Of a stretch of DNA of 5,767 nt, positions 1 through 5,767 are shown one piece after another. The position numbers were made by a program, and so were the translations under genes. This stretch comes from Rhodoferax sp. Lineage in GTDB: Bacteria > Pseudomonadota > Gammaproteobacteria > Burkholderiales > Burkholderiaceae_C. Location: contig JAIFMR010000008.1 of the NCBI GenBank assembly GCA_020048255.1, positions 1 through 5,767 on the forward strand. Reading direction: 5' to 3'. Below the pieces are notes generated by a model. The model had not been told where the DNA came from, ran no database searches, and saw only the letters and a list, made by a program, of their open reading frames with translations. Each line of letters begins with the position of its first letter. Position 1 is the first letter of the stretch.

Positions 1-70
1 CATAGAACAAGCGGTAGAAGCGATTGTTTTTGATGGCACACAGACAGCCAGATGGCAACTGAATGCTGCC

Positions 71-2437
71 TCACGCCAGCAGTCTGGCGTCAGTTCGCAC
101 CATGCTCTTAACCGCAAATTCGCCAGGCAGACAGATCAGGGTCTCAAACTGGCGCTGCTCGCCATCCACTTCGCCGGGTAACAAATTAAGTGAAATGCTG
201 CCGCCCTGGCGCTCGACAAAGCCTTTGACGGCATCCATGCCGACACCCCGGCCAGAGACTTCGGTAACCCGTTGGGCGGTTGACAGACCCGGTCTGAAAA
301 TCAGTTGTGCGGTGGCGTAAGCGCTGATCGGCTGATTGGCATCAATCAGTTTGCTGGCAACCGCCTTGGCATAGATGACCCCCAATGCCAGCCCGCGTCC
401 GTCGTCGCGCAGGCGCAGCGTGAACACGTCGTCATCCAATGACAGGTCAAGTGCGATAGTCCCGGTCGCCGTTTTGCCCTTGGCCAGGCGCTTGTCAGCC
501 GACTCAATGCCGTGGTCCAGGGCATTGCGGTACAGGTGCATGAACACGTTTTTCAGCAAATCAGCCACCTGGGCTTTCACCACGATGCCACCGTCGTTGA
601 TAACCAGTTGCGGCACCTCCTTGCCCAGTTCCCTGGCCAGGGCCGGCACCGAGTCCAGCACACCAGCCAAAACATCCTGGATTTTTTCAGTGCCAATCAG
701 CAGCAGGCTGTGGTGCAAATTTGCCACCACGGCACGCAGCGCAGGCAGGCTGGTTTGGTCAACCTTTGCCAGCAATTCCAGGTCACGCGCGATCACGTCT
801 TTTTGCACCATCAGGAACTTGTCAACAGCGCCACGACGCCCCGGCCCCTTGCGGCCCAGTTTGACCTCGTTGACATGCGTGTATTCGTCCAAAACGGCAG
901 ACGCAGCATCGAGTTCGGCCAGCAGTTGTTCACCATCCAACGGGGCATCCGGATTTTTGCGCAACGCGTCATACGATTGCTCGGCCTGGTGGAACACGTT
1001 GGTCAACAGCAACAAACCGTAAGTACGTGCATTGCCCTTGACGGTGTGCATATTGCGAAACAGCAAATTGACCAGCGCCGGGTCGGCCAAATGACTGGCT
1101 TGTTCCAGGTTTTGCGCGATCAGGGTCCGGTTTTCTGAAATCAGGTTTTTCGCGCTGTCCACAAAGGACTGGAATTTTTCCTGCTGAACCGACAGAATTT
1201 CACCGATGATGGTCAGTTCACGCCGCTGCTGGCTGGCTCTGGCGGCCAGCGCACGCAGTTCGGTGACATCGCGCAGGCTCAGCATCAGGCGCAATGTTGT
1301 GCCCGATTCATCGGTAATTGGTGACCAGGTCAGGTCAATCGTTTTACAGCGGCCGTCGGGCATGGTTTTTTGAATTTCCCTCACCAGCAAGTGGGCGTTA
1401 AACTCAAAATTCATCGCATCTTCACCAATGCAGGCAAGGCTGGCAGCCGCCACCTGCGCCAGCACATCGGCACTGCAATTGGTGTTGGCAAACACCAGCG
1501 CCATCACATCCTGACCACCAATGTCCTGGGTTTCAAGGATTGTTTCAAGATAAGTCGAATACTCGGGATGCACCGTGTTGCCCGGCATGACCGTCAGAAT
1601 GCCCTGCGGTATGTAGTGCAACATCGCCTGAATATCGGCCGTTTTTTGCCTGACCAGCCCGGAGCTTTCCTCAATTTTGCCGATCATGGCATTGAAGGCC
1701 GTGATGGAGCGGCCAATCTCGTCGGCACGCTTGACAGGCACCCGGTGACTGAAGTCCTGACTGATCGCTATGTCGGTCATCTTCAACTGCATGTCGTTGA
1801 TCGGATGAATGATGCGGCGGTACAGCAGCATCCCGACCAGGCTCATCACCACCACCGACAGCAGCGTAATGACCACAAGTGTCGTCGTGGAGGCCCGCAA
1901 ATTGTCATTCATGCGCAAAATGGCTTCGTCCTTGCTGCGGCGCTTTTCGATCTGTATGGTTTCAATGATGGCCATTTGTTCGCGCAAATACTGCTCTACC
2001 GTGGCTCCCAGCAGCGCCTCGGCCATGTCTTTTTGGCCGGCCATCTTGAACCTGGCCGTGTCATCGATGGATGCAAAGTAGTTAACCAGGCTTTCCTGCG
2101 CCTGATCAATCAAGCCGCGCTGGGCATTGCTGTCGGCCTGAGCGCGCTGCTGGCGCAATGCGTCTTGCAGCAGCACCTGGCGGCCTGAGAGGTCTTGTCT
2201 GGCTGTGGCAACGGCACCGACGTCAGGTGCTGACACCATAACCAGCGTGGCGATCTGCACATCCTTGAGCTGACTCATCAGTTCAACTGACGCCAGCGCA
2301 CTGGGCACCACGCCTTCGGTCACCGTCTTGACCTCGGCCGCGCTGCCGCGCGATATGAACGCGGCAATGCTGCCCCCAAAGCCCATGCCACCGACGGCCA
2401 GGACAATCAGCAAAATGATCAGTTGACGAATACTCAT
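71..2437 (-). CDS. Membrane-bound CheA-like histidine kinase with internal HPt domain
   Basis: A 788-residue inner-membrane sensor kinase. Seen in order: a hydrophobic segment at about residues 6-28, a largely helical extracytoplasmic part (about 30-183, like four-helix-bundle sensor domains), a second membrane segment (about 184-206), a HAMP linker (207-255, with DEIG at 239-242), a PAS-like region (about 266-395), a short coiled-coil-like stretch, an HPt domain with the motif MHTVKGNA (phosphoacceptor His464), and a CheA-type ATPase. The ATPase shows an N box around 634-645 (HLYRNALDHGIE), a G1 box DDGRG at 678-682 and a G2 box GRGVGMD at 729-735. As in CheA-like kinases, the ATPase should phosphorylate the HPt histidine, which then passes phosphate to a receiver protein. 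There is no CheW-like domain, no P2 domain and no receiver, so the partner is encoded elsewhere. The start at 2437 gives a complete first membrane helix and has a weak AGG five bases upstream. The family call is firm; the stimulus is unknown. Confidence 0.93.
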   Translation of the reverse strand: MSIRQLIILLIVLAVGGMGFGGSIAAFISRGSAAEVKTVTEGVVPSALASVELMSQLKDVQIATLVMVSAPDVGAVATARQDLSGRQVLLQDALRQQRAQADSNAQRGLIDQAQESLVNYFASIDDTARFKMAGQKDMAEALLGATVEQYLREQMAIIETIQIEKRRSKDEAILRMNDNLRASTTTLVVITLLSVVVMSLVGMLLYRRIIHPINDMQLKMTDIAISQDFSHRVPVKRADEIGRSITAFNAMIGKIEESSGLVRQKTADIQAMLHYIPQGILTVMPGNTVHPEYSTYLETILETQDIGGQDVMALVFANTNCSADVLAQVAAASLACIGEDAMNFEFNAHLLVREIQKTMPDGRCKTIDLTWSPITDESGTTLRLMLSLRDVTELRALAARASQQRRELTIIGEILSVQQEKFQSFVDSAKNLISENRTLIAQNLEQASHLADPALVNLLFRNMHTVKGNARTYGLLLLTNVFHQAEQSYDALRKNPDAPLDGEQLLAELDAASAVLDEYTHVNEVKLGRKGPGRRGAVDKFLMVQKDVIARDLELLAKVDQTSLPALRAVVANLHHSLLLIGTEKIQDVLAGVLDSVPALARELGKEVPQLVINDGGIVVKAQVADLLKNVFMHLYRNALDHGIESADKRLAKGKTATGTIALDLSLDDDVFTLRLRDDGRGLALGVIYAKAVASKLIDANQPISAYATAQLIFRPGLSTAQRVTEVSGRGVGMDAVKGFVERQGGSISLNLLPGEVDGEQRQFETLICLPGEFAVKSMVRTDARLLA

Positions 2438-2639
2438 GATGGCCTGCTTTCATTAGATAAAGTGGAATGGCGCAATGACCCAAACCGGATGCAAGCTCCC
2501 CGGATCAATGCAGCCGGGCCACATCATCGTGGTGCAACGTGACCTCCCCATGACAGGTTGGAAACCCTGCCATTCAGTCGCCCATTTGGCATGGCTTATG
2601 CTCTCGTCGGAATCGCGCTGCCACACACTTGCTGTATAA
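2438..2639. other. Intergenic region upstream of the histidine kinase
   Basis: About 200 bases without a convincing gene, expected to hold the kinase promoter on the minus strand. An ATTAGA at 2452-2457 reads TCTAAT on the minus strand and resembles a -10 hexamer, but it lies only about 15 bases from the start codon and has no good -35 partner. The hexamer CCGGAT is repeated directly at 2485-2490 and 2500-2505, and CCCGG at 2499-2503 can pair with CCGGG at 2514-2518; these could be operator elements or chance. At 2635-2640 TATAAA resembles a plus-strand -10 box, again without a clear -35. No strong terminator is visible. Confidence 0.4.
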
Positions 2640-3083
2640 ATGTGGCATCGACACGCGATCGGGGTCTATCCCCAAGGTCAATTCCTGAAACTGCCTGAAC
2701 CACGAAAGCAATCACATCATGACAACGTCACGGGCCGCTGCCGAACCCCTGCATTTGACCGTTACCAGAATATGCCCATGTCAGTTGGCCAGAATGACAC
2801 CAGCGTGGTTGAGTATTGGCAAACAACATGCGCCATGCACGATGAATTCCATGCCAGACACCTGCCTTTTGGCAAAACCGATGTCCGGGATTTCTTCGGG
2901 TTTCTGGACCAGGTGATGACGGCCCTCGGGCCGACAAACGGTCATGCCAGTTCCGGCTTTGGTGACAAAACAACAGTTCCCATCGACAATCTGGAACTGC
3001 TCCGCCATGAGATTGGCAAGGTCTATCAGCTTTCCGTCGATCAATGGCACTTGAGCATGAAAAAATTACGTTCTTTTAGCTGA
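2640..3083 (+). CDS. Doubtful hypothetical protein, 147 residues
   Basis: An open frame of 147 codons on the plus strand ending 22 bases before phoU. I do not recognise the product. It has ten histidines scattered along it, no membrane segment, no signal peptide and no motif I can name. The first ATG (2640) has no Shine-Dalgarno sequence and overlaps a TATAAA that could be a -10 box, so if the frame is real an internal ATG such as the one at 2772 (codon 45) is a possible start. The opposite strand is also open over much of it (2781-3050, 89 codons), and the coding strand cannot be settled by eye. It could be a short gene co-transcribed with phoU, a decayed gene, or a phoU leader with a fortuitous frame. 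Confidence 0.3.
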   Translation: MWHRHAIGVYPQGQFLKLPEPRKQSHHDNVTGRCRTPAFDRYQNMPMSVGQNDTSVVEYWQTTCAMHDEFHARHLPFGKTDVRDFFGFLDQVMTALGPTNGHASSGFGDKTTVPIDNLELLRHEIGKVYQLSVDQWHLSMKKLRSFS

Positions 3084-3105
3084 ACTGACTTACAGAAAAC
3101 ACCCC

Positions 3106-3807
3106 ATGACTGATAAACACCTCTCCAGCCAGTTTGAAAACGAACTCCATCTTGTTTCTGCCCAGTTGACGACGCTTGGACGTCAGGTGGATGACCAGGT
3201 CTTGCAGGCGATCAACGCCTTGTCTCATTTCAATGCCGAAGGCGCACGCCAGGTGCTTGCAGCAGAAGCGGATGTGAATACGCTTGAAGCCGCGATTGAC
3301 CAGGAAATCACCAGCATCATCGCCCGGCGGCAGCCGACGGCGCGTGACCTGCGTTTACTGATGGCGATCTCCAAAGCGTCCGGCATCCTGGAGCGGGTTG
3401 GCAATGAGGCAGCCAAAATGTCTCACAAAGTGCTCAAGCTGATCCAGAGGGCAGCCAGGCGTGTGGTGCCGCCGCAGGAACTCAATGTGTTGAGCCGGCT
3501 GACAACCGGGCTACTGCGCGACGCGCTGGATGCCTTTGCCCGGCAGGATTTGGAGGCTGCCCTGGCGGTCATGAAAGAAAACCAGTTGATGGTAAAAGAG
3601 ATTGAAACGCTGGTTCATCAGCTTGTCAGCAGGATGATGCAAGCGCCACACACGATTTCAATCTGTGTCGAACTGATTGCCTTGACCAAGTCGCATGAAC
3701 TGATCATGGACCACACCAGGCACATCGCCGAGCTGGTGGTCTATGTGGTGCAGGGCACCGACGTGCATCACATCCCGGCAGCGCAGCTTGAGGAACTGGC
3801 CGGATAA
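3106..3807 (+). CDS. phoU: PhoU-family phosphate signalling protein (divergent)
   Basis: A 233-residue, all-helical cytoplasmic protein, the usual length of PhoU. PhoU is known to link the PstSCAB phosphate transporter to the PhoR/PhoB two-component system and to dampen phosphate uptake; it is built from two repeated three-helix bundles, each with an E/DxxxD metal-binding motif. The N-terminal opening DKHLSSQFE, the stretch IIARRQPTARDLRLLMAISK (71-90), ALDAFARQD (140-148) and VQGTDVHHI (215-223) fit PhoU closely. The two signature motifs are altered: the first reads ERVGNEA (96-102), with Asn100 where Asp is usual, and the second reads HELIMDH (197-203), where ERIGDH is usual, keeping only Glu198, Asp202 and His203. 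No pst, phoB or phoR gene lies in the window, so a paralogue with a modified role is plausible. No strong Shine-Dalgarno sequence precedes the ATG; the start is chosen because it matches the family N-terminus. Confidence 0.9.
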   Translation: MTDKHLSSQFENELHLVSAQLTTLGRQVDDQVLQAINALSHFNAEGARQVLAAEADVNTLEAAIDQEITSIIARRQPTARDLRLLMAISKASGILERVGNEAAKMSHKVLKLIQRAARRVVPPQELNVLSRLTTGLLRDALDAFARQDLEAALAVMKENQLMVKEIETLVHQLVSRMMQAPHTISICVELIALTKSHELIMDHTRHIAELVVYVVQGTDVHHIPAAQLEELAG

Positions 3808-3815
3808 GTCCGGCC
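3798..3815 (+). other. Stem-loop spanning the phoU stop codon
   Basis: GGCCGGA (3798-3804) and TCCGGCC (3809-3815) form a perfect 7-bp GC-rich stem with a four-base loop TAAG that contains the phoU stop codon. There is no run of T after it, so it is not a standard intrinsic terminator. It could stabilise the 3' end of the message or reduce read-through into the esterase gene 107 bases downstream. The inverted repeat is seen directly; its role is inferred. Confidence 0.45.
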
Positions 3816-3914
3816 ATCGCCCTAGTCGCCAACATTCTTCTGGTTGCCACGCCGGTGATTGGCGGCGGCAGCCTGAAACAAACCTTTTGATCAGCAAAAA
3901 AGCCCGGACCTGGC

Positions 3915-4895
3915 ATGGCTACGCCCCGCTTTTCGCACGGCTATGACTTTGATCCTGGCTACAACATGGACCTGGCGCAGTTGCTGACCATCGACGCGCC
4001 GCTGCCGCCAGCGGATTTTGCCGATTTCTGGCAGCAGCGCCATGCGGCTGCGCTGGCCTTGTCGCCCTGCCCGCGCCTCACGCCGATGGAGGGCCCCTAC
4101 CCGCACCACGCGCTGTACGACCTGCGCTACACATCGACCGGTGCAACAGAAATTGGCGGCTGGCTGCTGGTGCCAACCCACGGGCGGGTGCGCCGTGGCG
4201 TTGTTTTCGGTCATGGTTATGGTGGCTGCGACCTGCCACAGGCGCAGGATTTGTTGCCGGTGGAAGATGCGGTGTTGCTGTTTCCGTGTTTTCGCGGTAT
4301 TGGTCGCAGTCCTTTGCCCGGGGTGTCAGCCGACCCGAACCAGCATGTGCTGCACCACATTGAAGATCGGCAGCGCTACATCATCGGCGGCTGCGCAGAA
4401 GACCTGTGGCTGGCGGTGTCGGCGCTGCTAGCGCTATTTCCCTGGGTGGCAGGGCAGGTGGCATATTCGGGCATCAGTTTTGGCGGTGGCATTGGTGCGC
4501 TGGCCGTGCCGTGGGATGCACGCATTGGGCGCTTGCATCTGCATGTGCCGACGTTTGGCCATCAGGCATTGCGCCTGACGCTCCCTTGCGTTGGCAGCGG
4601 CGAGGCGGTGCGCAATTTTCAGCGCGAAAGCGGTTTTCAGGTGATGAACACACTGGCCTATTTCGATGCCGCATCCGCTGCGCGCTACCTGCGCATACCC
4701 GTGCTGGTGGCGGCAGCGCTATTTGACCCGGCGGTGCCGCCACCCGGACAATTTGCCATTTTCAACGCCATTGCCGGGCCGCTCAGACGCTTGTTTGTGC
4801 TGCCGTGCGGCCATTTTGATGAGGCAGGTCAAACCCTGCGCTTGCAGCAAATGCAGCGCGAAGTGGCCCGCTTGTTCACGGAATTGCGGCCCTGA
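3915..4895 (+). CDS. Acetyl xylan esterase / cephalosporin-C deacetylase-like alpha/beta-hydrolase
   Basis: A 326-residue alpha/beta-hydrolase resembling the AXE1 family (PF05448), whose members remove acetyl groups from sugars and related esters. Seen: the N-terminal family feature PPADFADFWQ (31-40), the strand IGGWLLVP (80-87), an oxyanion-hole segment GHGYGG (99-104), a nucleophile elbow SGISFGGG with Ser188, a likely catalytic Asp271 in LFDPAVPP and a likely catalytic His300 in PCGHFDEAG. The length is typical and all three triad residues are present, so it should be active. No signal peptide is seen, so it is probably cytoplasmic and acts on a soluble, imported substrate that cannot be named from sequence. 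The start at 3915 has no clear Shine-Dalgarno sequence; Met18 (ATG at 3966) is an alternative. It lies 107 bases after phoU on the same strand, with no visible functional link to it. A general S9-like hydrolase or esterase is the alternative reading. Confidence 0.85.
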   Translation: MATPRFSHGYDFDPGYNMDLAQLLTIDAPLPPADFADFWQQRHAAALALSPCPRLTPMEGPYPHHALYDLRYTSTGATEIGGWLLVPTHGRVRRGVVFGHGYGGCDLPQAQDLLPVEDAVLLFPCFRGIGRSPLPGVSADPNQHVLHHIEDRQRYIIGGCAEDLWLAVSALLALFPWVAGQVAYSGISFGGGIGALAVPWDARIGRLHLHVPTFGHQALRLTLPCVGSGEAVRNFQRESGFQVMNTLAYFDAASAARYLRIPVLVAAALFDPAVPPPGQFAIFNAIAGPLRRLFVLPCGHFDEAGQTLRLQQMQREVARLFTELRP

Positions 4896-4999
4896 CAAGG
4901 TTGCCTGCGGCGCCTCCAGCCAAGGCGACAAACTGACCCGTCCGGTCGCGGCATTCGGCAAACTGTCATAAATATTCCATACGATCAGGCTTTTACTCG

Positions 5000-5030
5000 G
5001 CGTCGGAGCGTTGCCGTCGCGTGGTTTTTT
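5000..5030 (+). terminator. Possible imperfect intrinsic terminator or leader hairpin
   Basis: GCGTCGG (5000-5006) pairs with CCGTCGC (5014-5020) apart from one central T-T mismatch, leaving a seven-base loop. Four bases later comes a run of six T (5025-5030). This looks like a weak rho-independent terminator, about 105 bases after the esterase stop and about 50 bases before the response-regulator start. The gap from stem to T-run is longer than usual. The AT-rich stretch around 4966-4985, with TACGAT at 4980-4985 as a poor -10 candidate, could be a promoter; if so the hairpin would lie in the leader of the response regulator instead of ending the esterase message. A separate 5-bp hairpin (4911-4915 with 4923-4927) lies just after the esterase. 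Confidence 0.35.
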
Positions 5031-5071
5031 CTGGCCGAGTCTGGGTGACTGGGCGCTGTTTGCTGACGCAT

Positions 5072-5077
5072 GAAAGG
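5072..5077 (+). promoter_or_regulatory. Ribosome binding site of the response regulator
   Basis: GAAAGG sits six bases before the ATG at 5084, a good Shine-Dalgarno position, and supports that start. It lies inside a five-codon frame beginning at ATG 5070 whose TGA stop overlaps the regulator's ATG as ATGA. Confidence 0.6.
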
Positions 5078-5083
5078 CATAGT

Positions 5084-5767
5084 ATGACAACCGATGCCGA
5101 TAGTTCCTCGCCTGAGGATCTGCTGGAGTTTGTGGGAGAAACCGACAGCGCTGACGCGTCGGTGGCCGGTCCTGCCCACCTGAGCTGGCGCATCTTGATC
5201 GTTGACGATGACCTCGATGTACACCAAGCTACCTTGTTCTCACTTGGGTCGCTGACACTGTTTGGCCGCTCGCTGCAATTCCTGCATGCACACAGTGCCA
5301 GCGAAGCGCGCGAGTGCCTGTTGCGCGAGCGTGACCTGGCGCTGATCTTGCTGGATGTGGTGATGGAGACGCACGAGTCCGGATTGATGCTGGTGGATTT
5401 CATCCGCACCACGGCCGGCCTGGTCAGCACCCGCATTGTGTTGCGCACCGGACAACCGGGCTACGCCCCCGAGCACGAAACCATTCTGCGCTATGACATC
5501 AATGACTACAAAACCAAGTCCGAGCTGACGCATCACAAGCTGCTGACCACCGTCACCACCGCAGTACGCTCCTACGACCAGTTGTGCATGATTGAAGCCG
5601 GGCGCAAAGGCCTGGAGCTGATCGTGCGCGCCAGCAGCAGCTTGCTGGAGACACAAGGCATCAAAATGTTTGCCAGCGGCGTGATCACGCACCTGGCGGC
5701 ACTGCTGGGCACCGAGCCTGACGGGCTGGTCTGTGCCCAAGGTGAATGTGTCAGCGCCGACTACACC
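5084..5767 (+). CDS. Response regulator with receiver and DUF3369 region, 3' end cut by the window
   Basis: An open frame of 228 codons with no stop before the right edge, so the C-terminus is missing. After a 33-residue acidic leader comes a receiver domain: strand RILIVDDD (36-43) with the acidic pocket Asp41-43, phosphoacceptor Asp91 in ILLDVVME, Thr122 in VLRTGQPG and the conserved lysine at Lys145 in NDYKTKSEL. The stretch from about 160 (AVRSYDQLCMIEAGRKGLE, then RASSSLLE) matches the linker and start of a DUF3369 domain. Proteins with this pairing usually end in an output domain for cyclic-di-GMP turnover, such as HD-GYP, GGDEF or EAL; which one is present here lies outside the window. 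All key receiver residues are intact, so it should accept phosphate. The HPt kinase at the left of the window is a conceivable donor, which is inference only. The start is set by GAAAGG six bases upstream. Confidence 0.88.
   Translation, partial: MTTDADSSSPEDLLEFVGETDSADASVAGPAHLSWRILIVDDDLDVHQATLFSLGSLTLFGRSLQFLHAHSASEARECLLRERDLALILLDVVMETHESGLMLVDFIRTTAGLVSTRIVLRTGQPGYAPEHETILRYDINDYKTKSELTHHKLLTTVTTAVRSYDQLCMIEAGRKGLELIVRASSSLLETQGIKMFASGVITHLAALLGTEPDGLVCAQGECVSADYT

Noticed and set aside
375..1138. Long plus-strand open frames (375-1022 and 512-1138) opposite the kinase
   Set aside because: They are antisense to the HPt and ATPase region of a kinase with clear motifs, have no recognisable domain, and their composition is that of shadow frames.
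1370..2188. 272-codon plus-strand frame opposite the kinase
   Set aside because: It is antisense to the kinase sensor, HAMP and PAS regions, is rich in His and Gln as expected of a shadow frame, and shows no motif.
3084..3105. Pho box upstream of phoU
   Set aside because: No pair of CTGTCAT-like heptamers with the right spacing is visible in front of the gene.
3850..3864. Hairpin CGCC/GGCG between phoU and the esterase as a terminator
   Set aside because: The stem is only 4 bp and no T-run follows directly.
3891..4214. Minus-strand frame of 107 codons opposite the esterase start
   Set aside because: It overlaps the conserved N-terminal part of the esterase and has no recognisable feature.
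4432..4721. GCGCTATTT repeated at two places in the esterase gene
   Set aside because: It is a nine-base coincidence within coding sequence, with no further similarity around the copies.
5240..5740. Minus-strand frame of 166 codons at the right edge
   Set aside because: It is antisense to the receiver and DUF3369 regions, whose phosphorylation residues are all intact on the plus strand.

Overview
The window reads as chromosomal DNA of a betaproteobacterium, most likely order Burkholderiales (a Comamonadaceae-like genome). This is inferred from the N-terminal half of the PhoU protein, which keeps the wording typical of Burkholderiales PhoU, from a DUF3369-type response regulator, and from moderately GC-rich coding sequence. 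No database search was possible, so the taxonomic call is an inference.

Layout, left to right. The minus strand (71-2437) carries a large membrane-anchored CheA-like histidine kinase with TM, periplasmic loop, TM, HAMP, PAS-like, HPt and HATPase regions, and no CheW or receiver domain. A 668-base gap separates it from the next secure gene. That gap holds a short probable regulatory stretch and one doubtful open frame (2640-3083). On the plus strand follow a PhoU-family protein (3106-3807), an alpha/beta-hydrolase of the acetyl xylan esterase/cephalosporin-C deacetylase type (3915-4895), and the first 228 codons of a response regulator with a receiver domain followed by a DUF3369 region (5084 to the right edge). 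No RNA gene, mobile element or CRISPR array was seen.

Two of the four secure genes are signal-transduction proteins. The kinase can autophosphorylate its own HPt histidine but has no receiver, so it needs a separate receiver protein. The response regulator at the right edge is one candidate, but it lies on the other strand 2.6 kb away and nothing in the sequence proves the pairing. The PhoU protein stands without pst, phoB or phoR genes in view and has altered residues in both conserved motifs, so it may be a divergent paralogue rather than the housekeeping phosphate regulator. The esterase has no visible functional link to the signalling genes. Nothing here amounts to a clearly new system. 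The items most worth a second look are the divergent PhoU, the HPt kinase with its unknown partner, the unassigned 2640-3083 region, and the structured leader of the response regulator.
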